In this document: positions 36,053 through 45,522 of the stretch, one piece after another
Layout: each line of letters begins with the position of its first letter
Position numbering within the stretch: the first letter of the stretch is position 1
Origin: Acidobacteriota bacterium
GTDB taxonomy: Bacteria > Acidobacteriota > UBA890 > WLXD01
Length of the DNA stretch: 64,000 nucleotides
Direction of reading: 5' to 3'
NCBI GenBank assembly: GCA_012103255.1
Contig: WLXD01000002.1
Location: 186,001 to 250,000, forward strand
Position numbers and translations under genes: made by a program
Notes under the pieces: generated by a model
Told to the model about the DNA's origin: nothing
Seen by the model: only the letters and a program-made list of their open reading frames with translations
Database searches by the model: none

Positions 36053-37122
36053 AGCTTGTCTTCCATTCCTGCTGCCGCGACCTGATCGCGCAGCGCCTTG
36101 ATGTCCTGAGATCGGTCGAGTCGAGCCACAAGCAACACATCGCCCGCGCGGACAACGGCGAGATTCTCGACGCCAAGCAACGCGACCGCTTCGCCTGGCG
36201 CATGGACGAGATTCCCGGAAGCGTCCAACGAGGCGACCGCGCCGCGAACCACGTTGTCGTCGGCATCGGCCGGCAACAATTCCGCGAGTGCTTCCCATGA
36301 GCCGACGTCGGACCAGTCGAACTGGGCCTCCACACAAGCAACGGCGCTCGCGCGCTCCATGATGCCGTAGTCGATCGAAATTGCCGGCATGTCGCCATAA
36401 GTCTCGGCCCGATCGTCATCGCTGGCAGCCGACAGCATACGGGTCGCCGCATCCGCTGCCTCCGGCAGGTGCTCGCTCATCGCCTCGATCAGAGTCGCTG
36501 AGCGCCAGACGAACATACCGCTGTTCCACAGAAAGAGACCCGCGGCAACGTAATCCTGCGCCGTCGCCGCGTCGGGTTTTTCGCGGAAAGCCACTACATG
36601 CCGAACCGGCGCTGCGCTTTCCACCTCAAGCGAATCGCCCACCTCGACATAGCCGTAGCCGGTTTCGGCGTAGCGGGGCGGCACGCCGAACGTCACAAGA
36701 GCACCCGTTGCAGCGGCCTTGCACGCCGCCTCTACTGATCGGCCGAGGCCCTCTACGTCTTCAATTACATGGTCCGCGGGAAAGACCATCATCACGGAGT
36801 CAGCGTCGCGTCGGTGCAGCTCGGCGGCGGTCCACGCCAGACATGGCGCGGTATTTCGTGCTTCTGGTTCGGCGAGAAGGTTGGCCTCGGGGAGGTCCGG
36901 CAATTCGGCCCGTGTGAGGTCTGCGTACCGCGCGGCTGTGACGACGAGGACCCGCGCCGGATCTTCAACCAACGCCAGGCAACGGTCCCATGTCTGCTTC
37001 AGCATCGAGTCCTCGCCTACAATCTGCAAGAACTGCTTGGGCGTCTCATTGCGCGACAGCGGCCAGAATCGCGTGCCGCTCCCGCCCGCCATGATCACTG
37101 CGTACGCTTTCGGATCGCTCAC
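36049..37122 (-). CDS. manC: Mannose-1-phosphate guanylyltransferase
   Basis: 357 residues: only the nucleotidyltransferase part, without the C-terminal mannose-6-phosphate isomerase domain of larger ManC proteins. Motifs: VIMAGGSGTRFWPLSRNETPKQFLQI at the N-terminus, EPEARNTAPCLAW, VFPADHVI, and AFREKPDAATAQDYVAAGLFLWNSGMF. It makes GDP-mannose for surface polysaccharide or glycan. It follows manB by 10 bases, giving the usual manB-manC pair. Confidence 0.93.
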   Translation of the reverse strand: MSDPKAYAVIMAGGSGTRFWPLSRNETPKQFLQIVGEDSMLKQTWDRCLALVEDPARVLVVTAARYADLTRAELPDLPEANLLAEPEARNTAPCLAWTAAELHRRDADSVMMVFPADHVIEDVEGLGRSVEAACKAAATGALVTFGVPPRYAETGYGYVEVGDSLEVESAAPVRHVVAFREKPDAATAQDYVAAGLFLWNSGMFVWRSATLIEAMSEHLPEAADAATRMLSAASDDDRAETYGDMPAISIDYGIMERASAVACVEAQFDWSDVGSWEALAELLPADADDNVVRGAVASLDASGNLVHAPGEAVALLGVENLAVVRAGDVLLVARLDRSQDIKALRDQVAAAGMEDKL

Positions 37123-37132
37123 CGGGTGTCCC

Positions 37133-38500
37133 TCAGTCGCTCAGTTCGGATTCGATGCGACTGAGTTTTGACTCCACAAGCTCGCGGATCTCGTGGAGTC
37201 GAGGCTCGGTCTGGGCCTCGAATCGCAGGATGATGTGCGGCCCGGTGTTGGAGGCGCGGGCCAGACCCCATCCGTCCGGAAACTCAACTCGTACTCCGTC
37301 AATGGCTACAACGTCGTACTCGGCCGCAAGCTCGTCTCGCAGTCGCTCGCAGATGACGAACTTGTGCTCCTCGCTCGAGTGGTGCCGGATCTCGGGCGTG
37401 GAGAAGGTCTCCGGCAGGCCGTCGAGTTGCGCTGAGAACGGCCCGGCCTGCCGCGAGTAGATCTCCATGAGCTTGGCACCTGCGTACACCGCATCGTCGT
37501 GTCCGTAGAAGTTCTCGCCAAAGAACAGGTGCCCGCTCATCTCGCCGGCGAGCAACGCCTTTTCCTCCCGGATCTTCTGCTTGATAAACGAGTGGCCCGT
37601 CTTCCACATCAGCGGTCGGCCACCGTGTGCAGCGATGTCGTCGGCCAGCACCGTAGAGCACTTCACATCGAAGATCACCGTGGCGCCCGGATTCCTCGAA
37701 AGCATGTCGCGCGCCAGAAGAATCGTGAGGCGGTCGCCCCACACGATCTCGCCGCTCTCATCGATCACGCCGACTCGGTCACCGTCCCCGTCAAAGCCCA
37801 GGCCCAGGTCAAACCCACCGGCGAGCACGCGCTCGGCCAGCTCCTCGACCGCCTCGGGCACCGTCGGATCCGGGTGATGGTTCGGGAAGTTGCCGTCTAC
37901 CTCGCAGTACAGCTCTTCCACCTCGCACCCAAGCTCGCGGTACAAGCGCGGCGCAATCATTCCCGCGATGCCGTTGCCCGCGTCGATGATCACTTTCACG
38001 GGACGCTCGAGCGTCACGCGTTCCTTGACCATCGCAACATAGGGTTCGATGAGATCGACCGACTCGACCGTTCCTTCGCCGGTCTCGAAGTCCTCGGTTT
38101 CGATCATCTGGCGAATCTGCTGGATGTCCTCGCCGAACAGCGTCCGTTTGCCGAGCACCGATTTGACGCCGTTGTACTCCGCCGGGTTGTGGCTCGCCGT
38201 GATCACAACGCCACCGTCGGCGTCGAGATGACGGATCCCGAAGTAGAGCATCGGAGTGGGGACAGGGCCTGCGTCGAGCACGTCGCACCCAGCTGCGTTG
38301 GCGCCGCGAGTGAAAGCAGCCGCCATCTCCGGGCTCGTCAGACGCCCATCACGACCCACGAGAACGCGCCGGCCGCCCTCCCGCCGGACAAGCGTCCCGA
38401 AGGCACGGCCGATGGCCTCGACGATGTCGGCGTCGAGATCCTTGTCGACGACGCCACGAATGTCATATGCACGAAAAATCCCCGCGGGGACGACCATCAC
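37133..38500 (-). CDS. manB: Phosphomannomutase/phosphoglucomutase
   Basis: 455 residues of the alpha-D-phosphohexomutase family: FRAYDIRGVV at the N-terminus, the active-site serine in GVVITASHNPAEYNGVK, the metal loop GFDGDGDRVGVID, the sugar-binding GEMSGHLFF and the C-terminal phosphate-binding RASNTGPHIILRFEA. The bacterial AlgC/ManB type acts on mannose and often glucose phosphates. It starts at ATG 38498-38500 (a second ATG follows immediately). The 141-base gap upstream contains a small GGCGGCTAACCGCC inverted repeat (38577-38590) without a T-run. Confidence 0.92.
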   Translation of the reverse strand: MMVVPAGIFRAYDIRGVVDKDLDADIVEAIGRAFGTLVRREGGRRVLVGRDGRLTSPEMAAAFTRGANAAGCDVLDAGPVPTPMLYFGIRHLDADGGVVITASHNPAEYNGVKSVLGKRTLFGEDIQQIRQMIETEDFETGEGTVESVDLIEPYVAMVKERVTLERPVKVIIDAGNGIAGMIAPRLYRELGCEVEELYCEVDGNFPNHHPDPTVPEAVEELAERVLAGGFDLGLGFDGDGDRVGVIDESGEIVWGDRLTILLARDMLSRNPGATVIFDVKCSTVLADDIAAHGGRPLMWKTGHSFIKQKIREEKALLAGEMSGHLFFGENFYGHDDAVYAGAKLMEIYSRQAGPFSAQLDGLPETFSTPEIRHHSSEEHKFVICERLRDELAAEYDVVAIDGVRVEFPDGWGLARASNTGPHIILRFEAQTEPRLHEIRELVESKLSRIESELSD

Positions 38501-38641
38501 AGGTGCTCCTTCGAAGAAAACGCGGTACGCGCCAATTCTTCCACACCTTCGGCGGATCGACGTGCCGCGCGGGGCGGGCGGCTAACCGCCTTAGGGGCCC
38601 CGGAGACGAGGGCCGACCCCGCCGAGATCGTCGTGGTTGGA

Positions 38642-40162
38642 CTAGAGTGCCCAGTCCGGGACTCCGCCGCCGAAATCGATCCCGAAGACGAGGGGCCCGA
38701 GCAGCAGACAGAGCAGGGTCAGCAGAACGATCCCGATCAAGTTGAGCCAGAGCCCGGTGCGCACCATGGCCCGCATCGGGACGGCACCCGAGCCGAAGAT
38801 CACGGCGTTCGGCGGTGTGGCTACAGGCAGCATGAAAGCGAAAGATGCCGCTAGCGTGACCGGAAGCATCACGATCAAGGGATTCACTCCCGCAGTATCG
38901 ACCGCTACGGCCGCCGCGAGCGGCAGCATGATCTGAGCAGTGGCGGTGTTGGAGGTGATCTCCGTCATGAAGGTCAGTAGCGTGGCACTCAGCATCGTGA
39001 GCACGACCGGGCTCGCCCCTTGAACGAACTCCAACTGGGCGCCCACCCACCCCGCCAGGCCGGCGCCGGCGATCGCGTCAGCAAGAGCGTACCCGCCTCC
39101 GAACAGCAGCAGAATTCCCCAAGGCATCTTGCGGCGCGCCTGCTGCCAGTCGAGAACGACCGGTCTTCCATCGTGACCGCCGGAAGGCAACACGAAGAGC
39201 AACAAGCCCAGTGCCATCGCCACAACTCCATCGTTGATCGCCGCTCCAGGCAACAGCCCGGCCCACCCCGGGATCGTCATGAACGGGAGCGCGATCGGCT
39301 GACGGAAGATCAGCAGCACCGCCATGCTGACGAACACCACGAACACCCGCCGTTCCACCGGCAGGGCCGGGCCGATCTCCGAGATCTCACGCTCGAGCAC
39401 CGCACTCGCATCACCGCCGTCGTCCTCCACATCGCGCACGAGGAACAGCCAGGCGATCGGAAGGAAGACGAGGGTCACCGGGAGTGCGAAGGCCATCCAC
39501 TGGCCAAACTGAATCGGCGGAGCCTGCGGATACAGCTGCGAGTAGATGCCGAGGAAAGCGATATTCGGTGGCGTTCCGATTGGCGTCGCAACTCCACCAA
39601 TACTTGCGCCGTACGCGGTCCCCAGAAGCAACGCTATCGAGAACGCCGGCTTCTTCTCGAAGTGCGCAACTACGGCGAGTGCGATTGGCAACATCATCAA
39701 CGCGGTGGCTGTGTTGGAGATCCACATCGAAAGCACCGCGCTGGCAACCATGAACCCGAGCACGATGCGGCGCGGCCGTGTGCCGATGGCTCGCACGGTG
39801 TACAACGCAACCCTGCGATGAAGCCCACTCGTCTCCATCGCGATCGCAATCAGGAAGCCGCCGAAGTACAGGAAAACTCGCCAGTTCGCATAGTTGGCCG
39901 CGACCCGAGACAGGTCGAACGGCGCGCCGGCCAGCACGGGTAGAAGAACGAGCGGAAGAAGGCTCGTGACAGGGATCGGGACGGCCTCGCTGATCCACCA
40001 GGTCGCCATGAGCAACGCCAGGGCCGCTACCGCTGCAAGCTGACGTGGATCCGCCTGGCTGCCGACTTCGGGCCGCCAGAACACGAACACCAGAGCCGCC
40101 ACGACGATCCCGCCCCAGAAGGGACGCGAATGCGTGGTCGCAAGCCTGCGGACTTCAGACAT
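38642..40162 (-). CDS. SLC13/DASS-family sodium-coupled anion transporter
   Basis: 506 residues with about 11-13 hydrophobic segments. The two SNT motifs that bind sodium and substrate are present, in ISNTATALMMLP and TSNTATAQIMLP, together with the paired ATPIGTPPN and ATPPNAVIFGSG segments. The family imports dicarboxylates (succinate, malate) or sulfate with sodium. It follows the racemase gene by 6 bases, at the end of a unit of which the first gene is an NhaC-type antiporter. Succinate as substrate is an inference from the neighbouring N-succinylamino-acid genes. Confidence 0.9.
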   Translation of the reverse strand: MSEVRRLATTHSRPFWGGIVVAALVFVFWRPEVGSQADPRQLAAVAALALLMATWWISEAVPIPVTSLLPLVLLPVLAGAPFDLSRVAANYANWRVFLYFGGFLIAIAMETSGLHRRVALYTVRAIGTRPRRIVLGFMVASAVLSMWISNTATALMMLPIALAVVAHFEKKPAFSIALLLGTAYGASIGGVATPIGTPPNIAFLGIYSQLYPQAPPIQFGQWMAFALPVTLVFLPIAWLFLVRDVEDDGGDASAVLEREISEIGPALPVERRVFVVFVSMAVLLIFRQPIALPFMTIPGWAGLLPGAAINDGVVAMALGLLLFVLPSGGHDGRPVVLDWQQARRKMPWGILLLFGGGYALADAIAGAGLAGWVGAQLEFVQGASPVVLTMLSATLLTFMTEITSNTATAQIMLPLAAAVAVDTAGVNPLIVMLPVTLAASFAFMLPVATPPNAVIFGSGAVPMRAMVRTGLWLNLIGIVLLTLLCLLLGPLVFGIDFGGGVPDWAL

Positions 40163-40168
40163 CTGAGC

Positions 40169-41293
40169 TCAGCGGATCACCTCGCGGTCAACGAGATAGC
40201 GCTCGACGAGGTCGTCACGAACCGCGTAGCCGATCCCGGGCTCATGCGGCACCACCACATTGCCATCGTCGTCGAGTTCAACTTCGGGGTCGATGATGTC
40301 GCGCTCCCAGTAGCGTCGGGAAGCTGAGAGATCGTTCGAGAGCTTGAAGTTGGGCAGCGTGGCTACGGCGATATTGTGCAAACGCCCGATTCCGGCTTCC
40401 AGCATCCCGCCGCACCACACCGGAATCCCGCGCTCTTCGCAGAGGTCATGAACGTCGATTCCAGCGGTTCTACCGCCAAGTCGGGAGCACTTGATGTTGA
40501 TGATCTGCGCCGCCCCCATATCGAGGGCCTTGGCTGTGATCTCCGGCGTCTTCGCCGACTCGTCGAGACAGACCGGAGTCTTGATGCGCTCCTGAAGACG
40601 CGCGTGCTGTTCGAGCTCGTCATACTCGAACGGCTGTTCGAGCATGATGAGATCGTAGTCATCCAGACCCGCAAGCAGGTCCATGTCACGTTCCGTGTAG
40701 CCGCAGTTTGCATCAACCATGAGCGGGATATCCCCGAACCGATTCCGAACGTTTCGCAAAACGTCGTGGTCATGACCCGCGGCAATCTTCAGCTTGATTC
40801 GCCGATAGCCTTGAGCCAACGCGTCGTCGATCTGCGCCTCGAGGACACCGAAGTCGTCCTGGATACCGAGCGAGATGCCAACCTCCACCCGGTCGCGCAC
40901 CGGACGATCGCCCGCATACAGCTTGTGCACCGGCATCCCTTTCCGGCGGGCTTCGAGATCCCAGAAAGCCTCTTCCACCGCCGCCTTGGCCATCGGGTGC
41001 CAGGGCCACCTGGACAGATGAGCCGCCACCGCGCGGGGCGCGCCGTCATCCGGCCAGGACTCCGCCATCAACTCCGGGGCAAGCAGATCGGAGATCACGT
41101 GGCGCACGGTGCCGACCGTTTCGTAGGTATACAGCGGAAGGAGGTCTGCGCCTGCCTCAGCCCAGCCGTGGGCGCCGCCCGAATGCAGCTTCACCAAGAG
41201 CATGTGGCGATGCGTAATCACACCACGAGAGATCCGGAACGGGCCCACCAACGGGATGCTGATATGCAACAACTCGATCGCATCGATTCGCAC
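40169..41293 (-). CDS. Enolase-superfamily N-succinylamino-acid racemase / o-succinylbenzoate synthase homologue
   Basis: 374 residues from a GTG sharing one base with the preceding stop. MLE-subgroup features: catalytic lysines Lys167 and Lys169 (RIKLKI), metal ligands Asp194 (VDANCGY), Glu219 (LEQPF) and Asp244 (LDES), and Lys268 (INIKCSRLGG). The family includes MenC-type o-succinylbenzoate synthases and N-succinylamino-acid racemases. No other menaquinone gene is near, whereas the overlapping upstream gene is a COG3375 GNAT protein, which in known operons succinylates D-amino acids for this racemase. Racemase is therefore favoured. Confidence 0.85.
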   Translation of the reverse strand: MRIDAIELLHISIPLVGPFRISRGVITHRHMLLVKLHSGGAHGWAEAGADLLPLYTYETVGTVRHVISDLLAPELMAESWPDDGAPRAVAAHLSRWPWHPMAKAAVEEAFWDLEARRKGMPVHKLYAGDRPVRDRVEVGISLGIQDDFGVLEAQIDDALAQGYRRIKLKIAAGHDHDVLRNVRNRFGDIPLMVDANCGYTERDMDLLAGLDDYDLIMLEQPFEYDELEQHARLQERIKTPVCLDESAKTPEITAKALDMGAAQIINIKCSRLGGRTAGIDVHDLCEERGIPVWCGGMLEAGIGRLHNIAVATLPNFKLSNDLSASRRYWERDIIDPEVELDDDGNVVVPHEPGIGYAVRDDLVERYLVDREVIR

Positions 41294-42162
41294 TACGTTG
41301 CCTCCTGGGCCGTGTCGTCCGGAAACTCACCATGTCGCAGCAGGTAGAAAGTCCTGTCGTTGTGGCGCTGACACTCGGCCACGTAGTACCCGCCCGACAG
41401 CGCTTGGGTGAAAGCCTCTCGCGTCGAGCTTCGCCATGCCTGTCCCAAGGACGGGTCGTTCGCCTTGATCGTCTGTATGCTCGCAGGCACCTCGATCGAG
41501 ACGCTGGCGCCGTCTGCGGTCAGAACCTGCCCTGGTATCAACGAGCCGCCAAAATCGCGGGCCGCGAGAATCGGCCGCGCCGAGTCGATGCCAGGTGCGA
41601 CGTCGCGGTGCCCTTCGGCACGACGACGCACGCGCACCGAGGACAACGGCCACTCCGCAAGGAGTCGATCGGTCGCTGTTCCCTGATGCAAACCGCTGCT
41701 GGTTTGGCCGTAGAGATCCTCCCAGTATGTCCGTGCCAGGACACCTAGCTTCGAGAAGTTCAGATAGCCGTTGAGTGACTCCAGCGGGTCGTACGTCCAG
41801 AGCATCCACTGGATTCCCTGGGCTAGAACAGCATCCCGTTGAGCCCACTTGAGAGCCGCGCCAACGCCGGCGGCCCGAACGTTCGGGTCCACAGCGAGCA
41901 TGTGCGAATAGTGGATCAACTCGCCTGTGTCGCGCCGTCCGATGAATCCGTAGCAAAAGCCCAGAAGCCTGCCCGCCGACGAGAACGCACCGAGCACCAC
42001 GCCCCCGGCTTTCTGCGCCGCGAGCATCTGAGTGAGCGGGATGATGTCGAGATCCCCACCGAATCCCCACGCCTGGCGCTGGAGGTCCTCGCAGGCATGG
42101 AACTCAGCGATGCTGCCAACTGGGCGGATCTTCCACTCTGCGCCGCGCGGTGGCACGGTCAT
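41293..42162 (-). CDS. GNAT-family acyltransferase of the COG3375 type, probable D-amino-acid N-succinyltransferase
   Basis: 289 residues from the ATG at 42160-42162, which overlaps the nif3-like stop (TGATG). The first half is a GNAT domain with EDLQRQAWGFG, the acyl-CoA loop region HMLAVDPNVRAAGVGAALKWAQRD, and the distinctive WTYDPLESLNGYLNFSKLGVLARTYWEDLYG block of COG3375; the C-terminal part is a less conserved beta domain. Members next to N-succinylamino-acid racemase genes have been described as succinyl-CoA:D-amino-acid N-succinyltransferases. The function here is inferred from that pairing. Confidence 0.75.
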   Translation of the reverse strand: MTVPPRGAEWKIRPVGSIAEFHACEDLQRQAWGFGGDLDIIPLTQMLAAQKAGGVVLGAFSSAGRLLGFCYGFIGRRDTGELIHYSHMLAVDPNVRAAGVGAALKWAQRDAVLAQGIQWMLWTYDPLESLNGYLNFSKLGVLARTYWEDLYGQTSSGLHQGTATDRLLAEWPLSSVRVRRRAEGHRDVAPGIDSARPILAARDFGGSLIPGQVLTADGASVSIEVPASIQTIKANDPSLGQAWRSSTREAFTQALSGGYYVAECQRHNDRTFYLLRHGEFPDDTAQEAT

Positions 42163-42920
42163 CACACGCCGGTCGGATGCTCGATCCACTGCGTGTCGAC
42201 GCCGAACTCGGCGGTCAACCGGCGACCGAGAGCCTGCACTCCGAAAACCTCGGTCGCGTAGTGGCCGGCGAATATGCAACTAATTCCGGCTTCGCTGGCC
42301 TCGTGATACGCGGAATGCCTGGACTCACCGGTGATGAAGCATTCCGCCCCGGCCGCGACCGCCTCTGCGAGAAAACTGCACCCGCTGCCCGTCAGAACCG
42401 CCACGTTGGTCACCGGATCGGGGCCGAATCGCCATACCGTCTGGTCAGCGCACCCAGCCGCCGCGACTCGACTCTCGAGTTCGGCGAGAGGCAGTGGTTT
42501 CTCGAAAGCGCCGATCGTGCCGATATCGACTCCGCCCAGATCCCCGAAGGCACGCTCTCGCTCGGCCCCTAGGGCGTCGGCGAGGAGTGCGTTGTTGCCC
42601 ACTTCGGCATGAACATCCAGCGGTAGGTGCGATGCGTAGATCGAAAGCCCGCCCCGGAAGGCCGCGCCGACCCGCCGCCCGAGCGCCCCGAGCAGCGGTT
42701 GGTCGGAGCCCCAGAAAAGCCCATGGTGCACAAGCAGGAGATCGCAGTCGTGCTCAACGGCAGCGTCGATCGTGACCTGCGCCGCGTCGACGGCAAGAGC
42801 GATGCGCTTCACCTCGTCGCCAGCCTCGATCTGCAGACCGTTGAGTGAGGCGTCCTTGAGTCCTGGATAGGCCAGCAAATCGTCCAGATGCGCCACGACT
42901 TCCTGCAATTGAACACCCAT
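42162..42920 (-). CDS. Nif3-like dinuclear metal centre protein
   Basis: 252 residues of the NIF3/YbgI family (sometimes named GTP cyclohydrolase I type 2). Metal-ligand segments are VHHGLFWG near residue 64 and the C-terminal GHYATEVFGVQALGRRL, and the conserved NGLQIE is at about 27. The biochemical role of the family is unsettled. It lies 20 bases after the second M16 peptidase gene and overlaps the GNAT gene. Confidence 0.88.
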   Translation of the reverse strand: MGVQLQEVVAHLDDLLAYPGLKDASLNGLQIEAGDEVKRIALAVDAAQVTIDAAVEHDCDLLLVHHGLFWGSDQPLLGALGRRVGAAFRGGLSIYASHLPLDVHAEVGNNALLADALGAERERAFGDLGGVDIGTIGAFEKPLPLAELESRVAAAGCADQTVWRFGPDPVTNVAVLTGSGCSFLAEAVAAGAECFITGESRHSAYHEASEAGISCIFAGHYATEVFGVQALGRRLTAEFGVDTQWIEHPTGV

Positions 42921-42940
42921 GAATTCTCCGATCGGGACGA

Positions 42941-44224
42941 CTAGTTCGCCGACCTGTCTCCTACCGGTCCGGCTGCCGACAAGACCATCTCCTCGGGATG
43001 AAGCAGATCAAGCGCCGCGGCGTTCGCGGCGTCGAGGTCGACGGCGGCCATGACCTCGGAATAGCGCGACGGATAGTCCCAGCCCAGATCAAACAGTTCA
43101 ATCTGGTGCAGCAGGCCGGCCATGCCCTCGTTGCTCTCGAGAGTCCTTGGTAGTGAGCCGACCGCCGCTGCGCGTGCGTCATCGAGTTCACTCGCCTCGA
43201 CCCCCGTCTCGCGCGTGCGCGCGATCTGTTCGCGGATCGATGCAATCGCTGCATCCAGATGCTCCGGCTGAACGCCTGCCTGGACACTGAACGGCCCTGC
43301 GCCCCACCCGGCGGCGAAACCGCTGTAGGTGTAGTAGGCCATGCCCTGTTCCTCGCGCACGACCCGTCCGAGACGCCCGCCCATCGCGAAGCGTCCCAGC
43401 ACTGAATTCATCAAGGCCGCAGCATAGAAACGAACATCGTCCCGCCGAATACCGGCATGGCCCATCAGCAAACTCACCTGAGCCTTGTCGGGCATGTCGT
43501 GCCAGCGCTCGCTCGGGGGCGTCATCGGCGCATCGACTACCTGCACCTGGGCCGCCCGATAGCCGCCCAAGGCCGCGCCCTGCCAATCACCAAGATGAGC
43601 CGCCGCGAGCTCAGCCGCGCTATCCCAAGCGATGTCGCCTACGACTACGAGGAGGGCGGCAGACGGATCAAAACGAGCCGCATGAACCGCGGCGAGATCC
43701 CCTCTCGTAACGTTGTCGATCGTCTCTACAGAGCCGCGGACAGCAGCAGAATAAGGGTGATCCGCCGGGAAAAGAAGTTCCCGGAATCCGCGGTTGGCCA
43801 TCACATCCGGATCGTCTTCGTCTTCGCGCAGACTGGTAATTCGGTTGCCGCGCAGTTGCTCGACCTCCTCCTCAGGGAAAGACGGATGTCGAGCGCAGTC
43901 GGCCATGAGCTCGAAGAGGGCCGGAGCATCGGCACCTCGCATCTTGGCTACCAGAGACGCGCTGTGACGTGATGCCGAGCAACGCAGATGGGCACCACGG
44001 AAATCCAGGATCTCTCCGATGTCCTGCTTGGTACGCTTCTCGGTGCCGCGGCGGAGCGCAGCCGCCATCAGCGTCGTCACTCCTGCCTTGTCTGCAGGCT
44101 CCCCCATCGCGCCGCCGGCGAACGAAAGACTCGCCACCACGGCGGGCGAGGCCGGGTTGTGCTGATGGATCAGCGTCAGGCCGTTTCCCAGAACCTCACG
44201 CCGCGGTGCGAATCCCTGGCTCAT
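42941..44224 (-). CDS. M16-family peptidase, non-catalytic partner subunit
   Basis: 427 residues from the ATG at 44222-44224 overlapping the stop of the catalytic M16 gene (ATGA). The insulinase-like fold is visible: LGNGLTLIHQHNPASPAVVASLSFAGGAMGEP at the start and LMGHAGIRRDDVRFYAAALMNSVLGRFAMGGRLGRVVREEQGMAYYTYSGF in the second half. The zinc motif HxxEH is missing (the position reads AGVTTLMAAALRRGT), while the Arg/Tyr pair of the C-terminal half (REEQGMAYYTY) is kept. This is the two-gene arrangement in which one subunit binds zinc and the other completes the active site. Confidence 0.9.
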   Translation of the reverse strand: MSQGFAPRREVLGNGLTLIHQHNPASPAVVASLSFAGGAMGEPADKAGVTTLMAAALRRGTEKRTKQDIGEILDFRGAHLRCSASRHSASLVAKMRGADAPALFELMADCARHPSFPEEEVEQLRGNRITSLREDEDDPDVMANRGFRELLFPADHPYSAAVRGSVETIDNVTRGDLAAVHAARFDPSAALLVVVGDIAWDSAAELAAAHLGDWQGAALGGYRAAQVQVVDAPMTPPSERWHDMPDKAQVSLLMGHAGIRRDDVRFYAAALMNSVLGRFAMGGRLGRVVREEQGMAYYTYSGFAAGWGAGPFSVQAGVQPEHLDAAIASIREQIARTRETGVEASELDDARAAAVGSLPRTLESNEGMAGLLHQIELFDLGWDYPSRYSEVMAAVDLDAANAAALDLLHPEEMVLSAAGPVGDRSAN

Positions 44225-45522
44225 TCCCCACCTCCGGGGACGACCCACCCAACGGTTCGATTGTCGGGCTCAAGAATGCGTTGCGCTACGTCCCTCACCT
44301 CATCCGCGGTCACAGACTCGATCCGTCCGGGCAAAGCGTCCAGCGAATCAAGGTCGGCGATTGTCGAGTAGTAGCCGAGTTGGTGTGCAATCTGAGTTAC
44401 CTGCTCCGACTCGAAGGCGAATGACGCAAGGACCTGGTTCTTGGCCTTGGCCAGCCCGTGGTCATCCACACCTTCTACGGTGAGATCGGACACGCTTCGG
44501 AAGAGCGCCTCTTCGGCGCGGCGGTGGTCGACACCATCGCGCAATGTCGCCGAGAAGCTGTACAGGTAAGGCTCTTCGGTTGGCAGTAACGCAGACCCCA
44601 CAGAAACCACGAGTTCGCTCTCGATCAACGCGTCATACAGCGGCGAGGTCGTGCGCGCGCTGCGCCCAAAACCACCGCTCCACAGGTTCACTCCCTTACC
44701 GCCGGCAAGTGCGGCATCGGCGAGCAGAAGTGGGGCGAAGTCGGCACTGGTGAACTCCGGAGCGCGGTAGGCCACCTCGAGGTAACCGGTCGATCCCGGG
44801 CGATCGAGCACAACGCGCCGCTCCCCGTTCTGGGTCGGCTCTGACACCGCTCGCGCTGCGGCAACTTCACCGGAAGGAATGGCACCGAAGCGTCGCTCCA
44901 CAGCTGCTGCCGCCTCTCCGACTTCCACGTCGCCTACGATCACGACCGTGGCGTTGCTGGGAACGTAGTAGCGCTGATAGTGATCCACCAGATCCTGTCG
45001 AGTCATGGTCTCGACGTCCGATTGCCACCCGATGGTCGGCCATCGGTAGCCGTGCATCCGGAGAGCGGCGGCCGTGACGTCGATATCGAGCTCGTACTGC
45101 GGGTTGTTGCGGTTGCCGTGCATCTCGGCAAGAACCACCGTGCGTTCCGAGTCGAATTCGTCCTGGTCGTACACGCAGGCATTCATCCGCTCAGCTTCGA
45201 TATGCAGCGCCAGATCGAGAGAGTCGGCGGCAAGCGTCTCGAAGTACGTCGTCTGATCGATCCAGGTGTAGCCGTTCCACGTTCCCCCCGCGCGCTCGAT
45301 CCACACCTTCAGATCTTCGCGCGAAATCTCCTCGGTGCCTTTGAAGTTCATGTGCTCGACGAAGTGGGAGATGCCGGTGGTTCCCGGCCCCTCGTCCTTT
45401 GAACCGACGTGATACCAGCACCACACCGACACTAGAGGGGCTGTCCGGACTGGTTTCACGAGCACTTCAAGCCCGTTGTCGAGAACCGTTCTGTGCAGTC
45501 CGTCCAGAATCGACACGCTCAT
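44221..45522 (-). CDS. M16-family zinc peptidase, catalytic subunit
   Basis: 433 residues. Inverted zinc motif HxxEH at His53-Phe-Val-Glu56-His57, with the third ligand Glu133 (VVLAEM), 76 residues downstream. N-terminal LDNGLEVLVKPVRTAPLVSV and C-terminal half with IESELVVSVG. No signal peptide is visible, so it should act in the cytoplasm unless exported otherwise. Paired with the non-catalytic subunit that follows; substrates of such pairs are peptides or targeting sequences. It overlaps the 136-residue unknown gene by 4 bases. Confidence 0.92.
   Translation of the reverse strand: MSVSILDGLHRTVLDNGLEVLVKPVRTAPLVSVWCWYHVGSKDEGPGTTGISHFVEHMNFKGTEEISREDLKVWIERAGGTWNGYTWIDQTTYFETLAADSLDLALHIEAERMNACVYDQDEFDSERTVVLAEMHGNRNNPQYELDIDVTAAALRMHGYRWPTIGWQSDVETMTRQDLVDHYQRYYVPSNATVVIVGDVEVGEAAAAVERRFGAIPSGEVAAARAVSEPTQNGERRVVLDRPGSTGYLEVAYRAPEFTSADFAPLLLADAALAGGKGVNLWSGGFGRSARTTSPLYDALIESELVVSVGSALLPTEEPYLYSFSATLRDGVDHRRAEEALFRSVSDLTVEGVDDHGLAKAKNQVLASFAFESEQVTQIAHQLGYYSTIADLDSLDALPGRIESVTADEVRDVAQRILEPDNRTVGWVVPGGGE

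Noticed and set aside
38577-38590. GGCGG-CTAA-CCGCC hairpin between the SLC13 gene and manB as a terminator
   Set aside because: Only a 5-bp stem, no T-run on either strand; too weak to call as a feature.
37499-38854. 451-codon antisense open frame over manB
   Set aside because: Shadow of a well-supported gene in GC-rich sequence; no recognisable domain.
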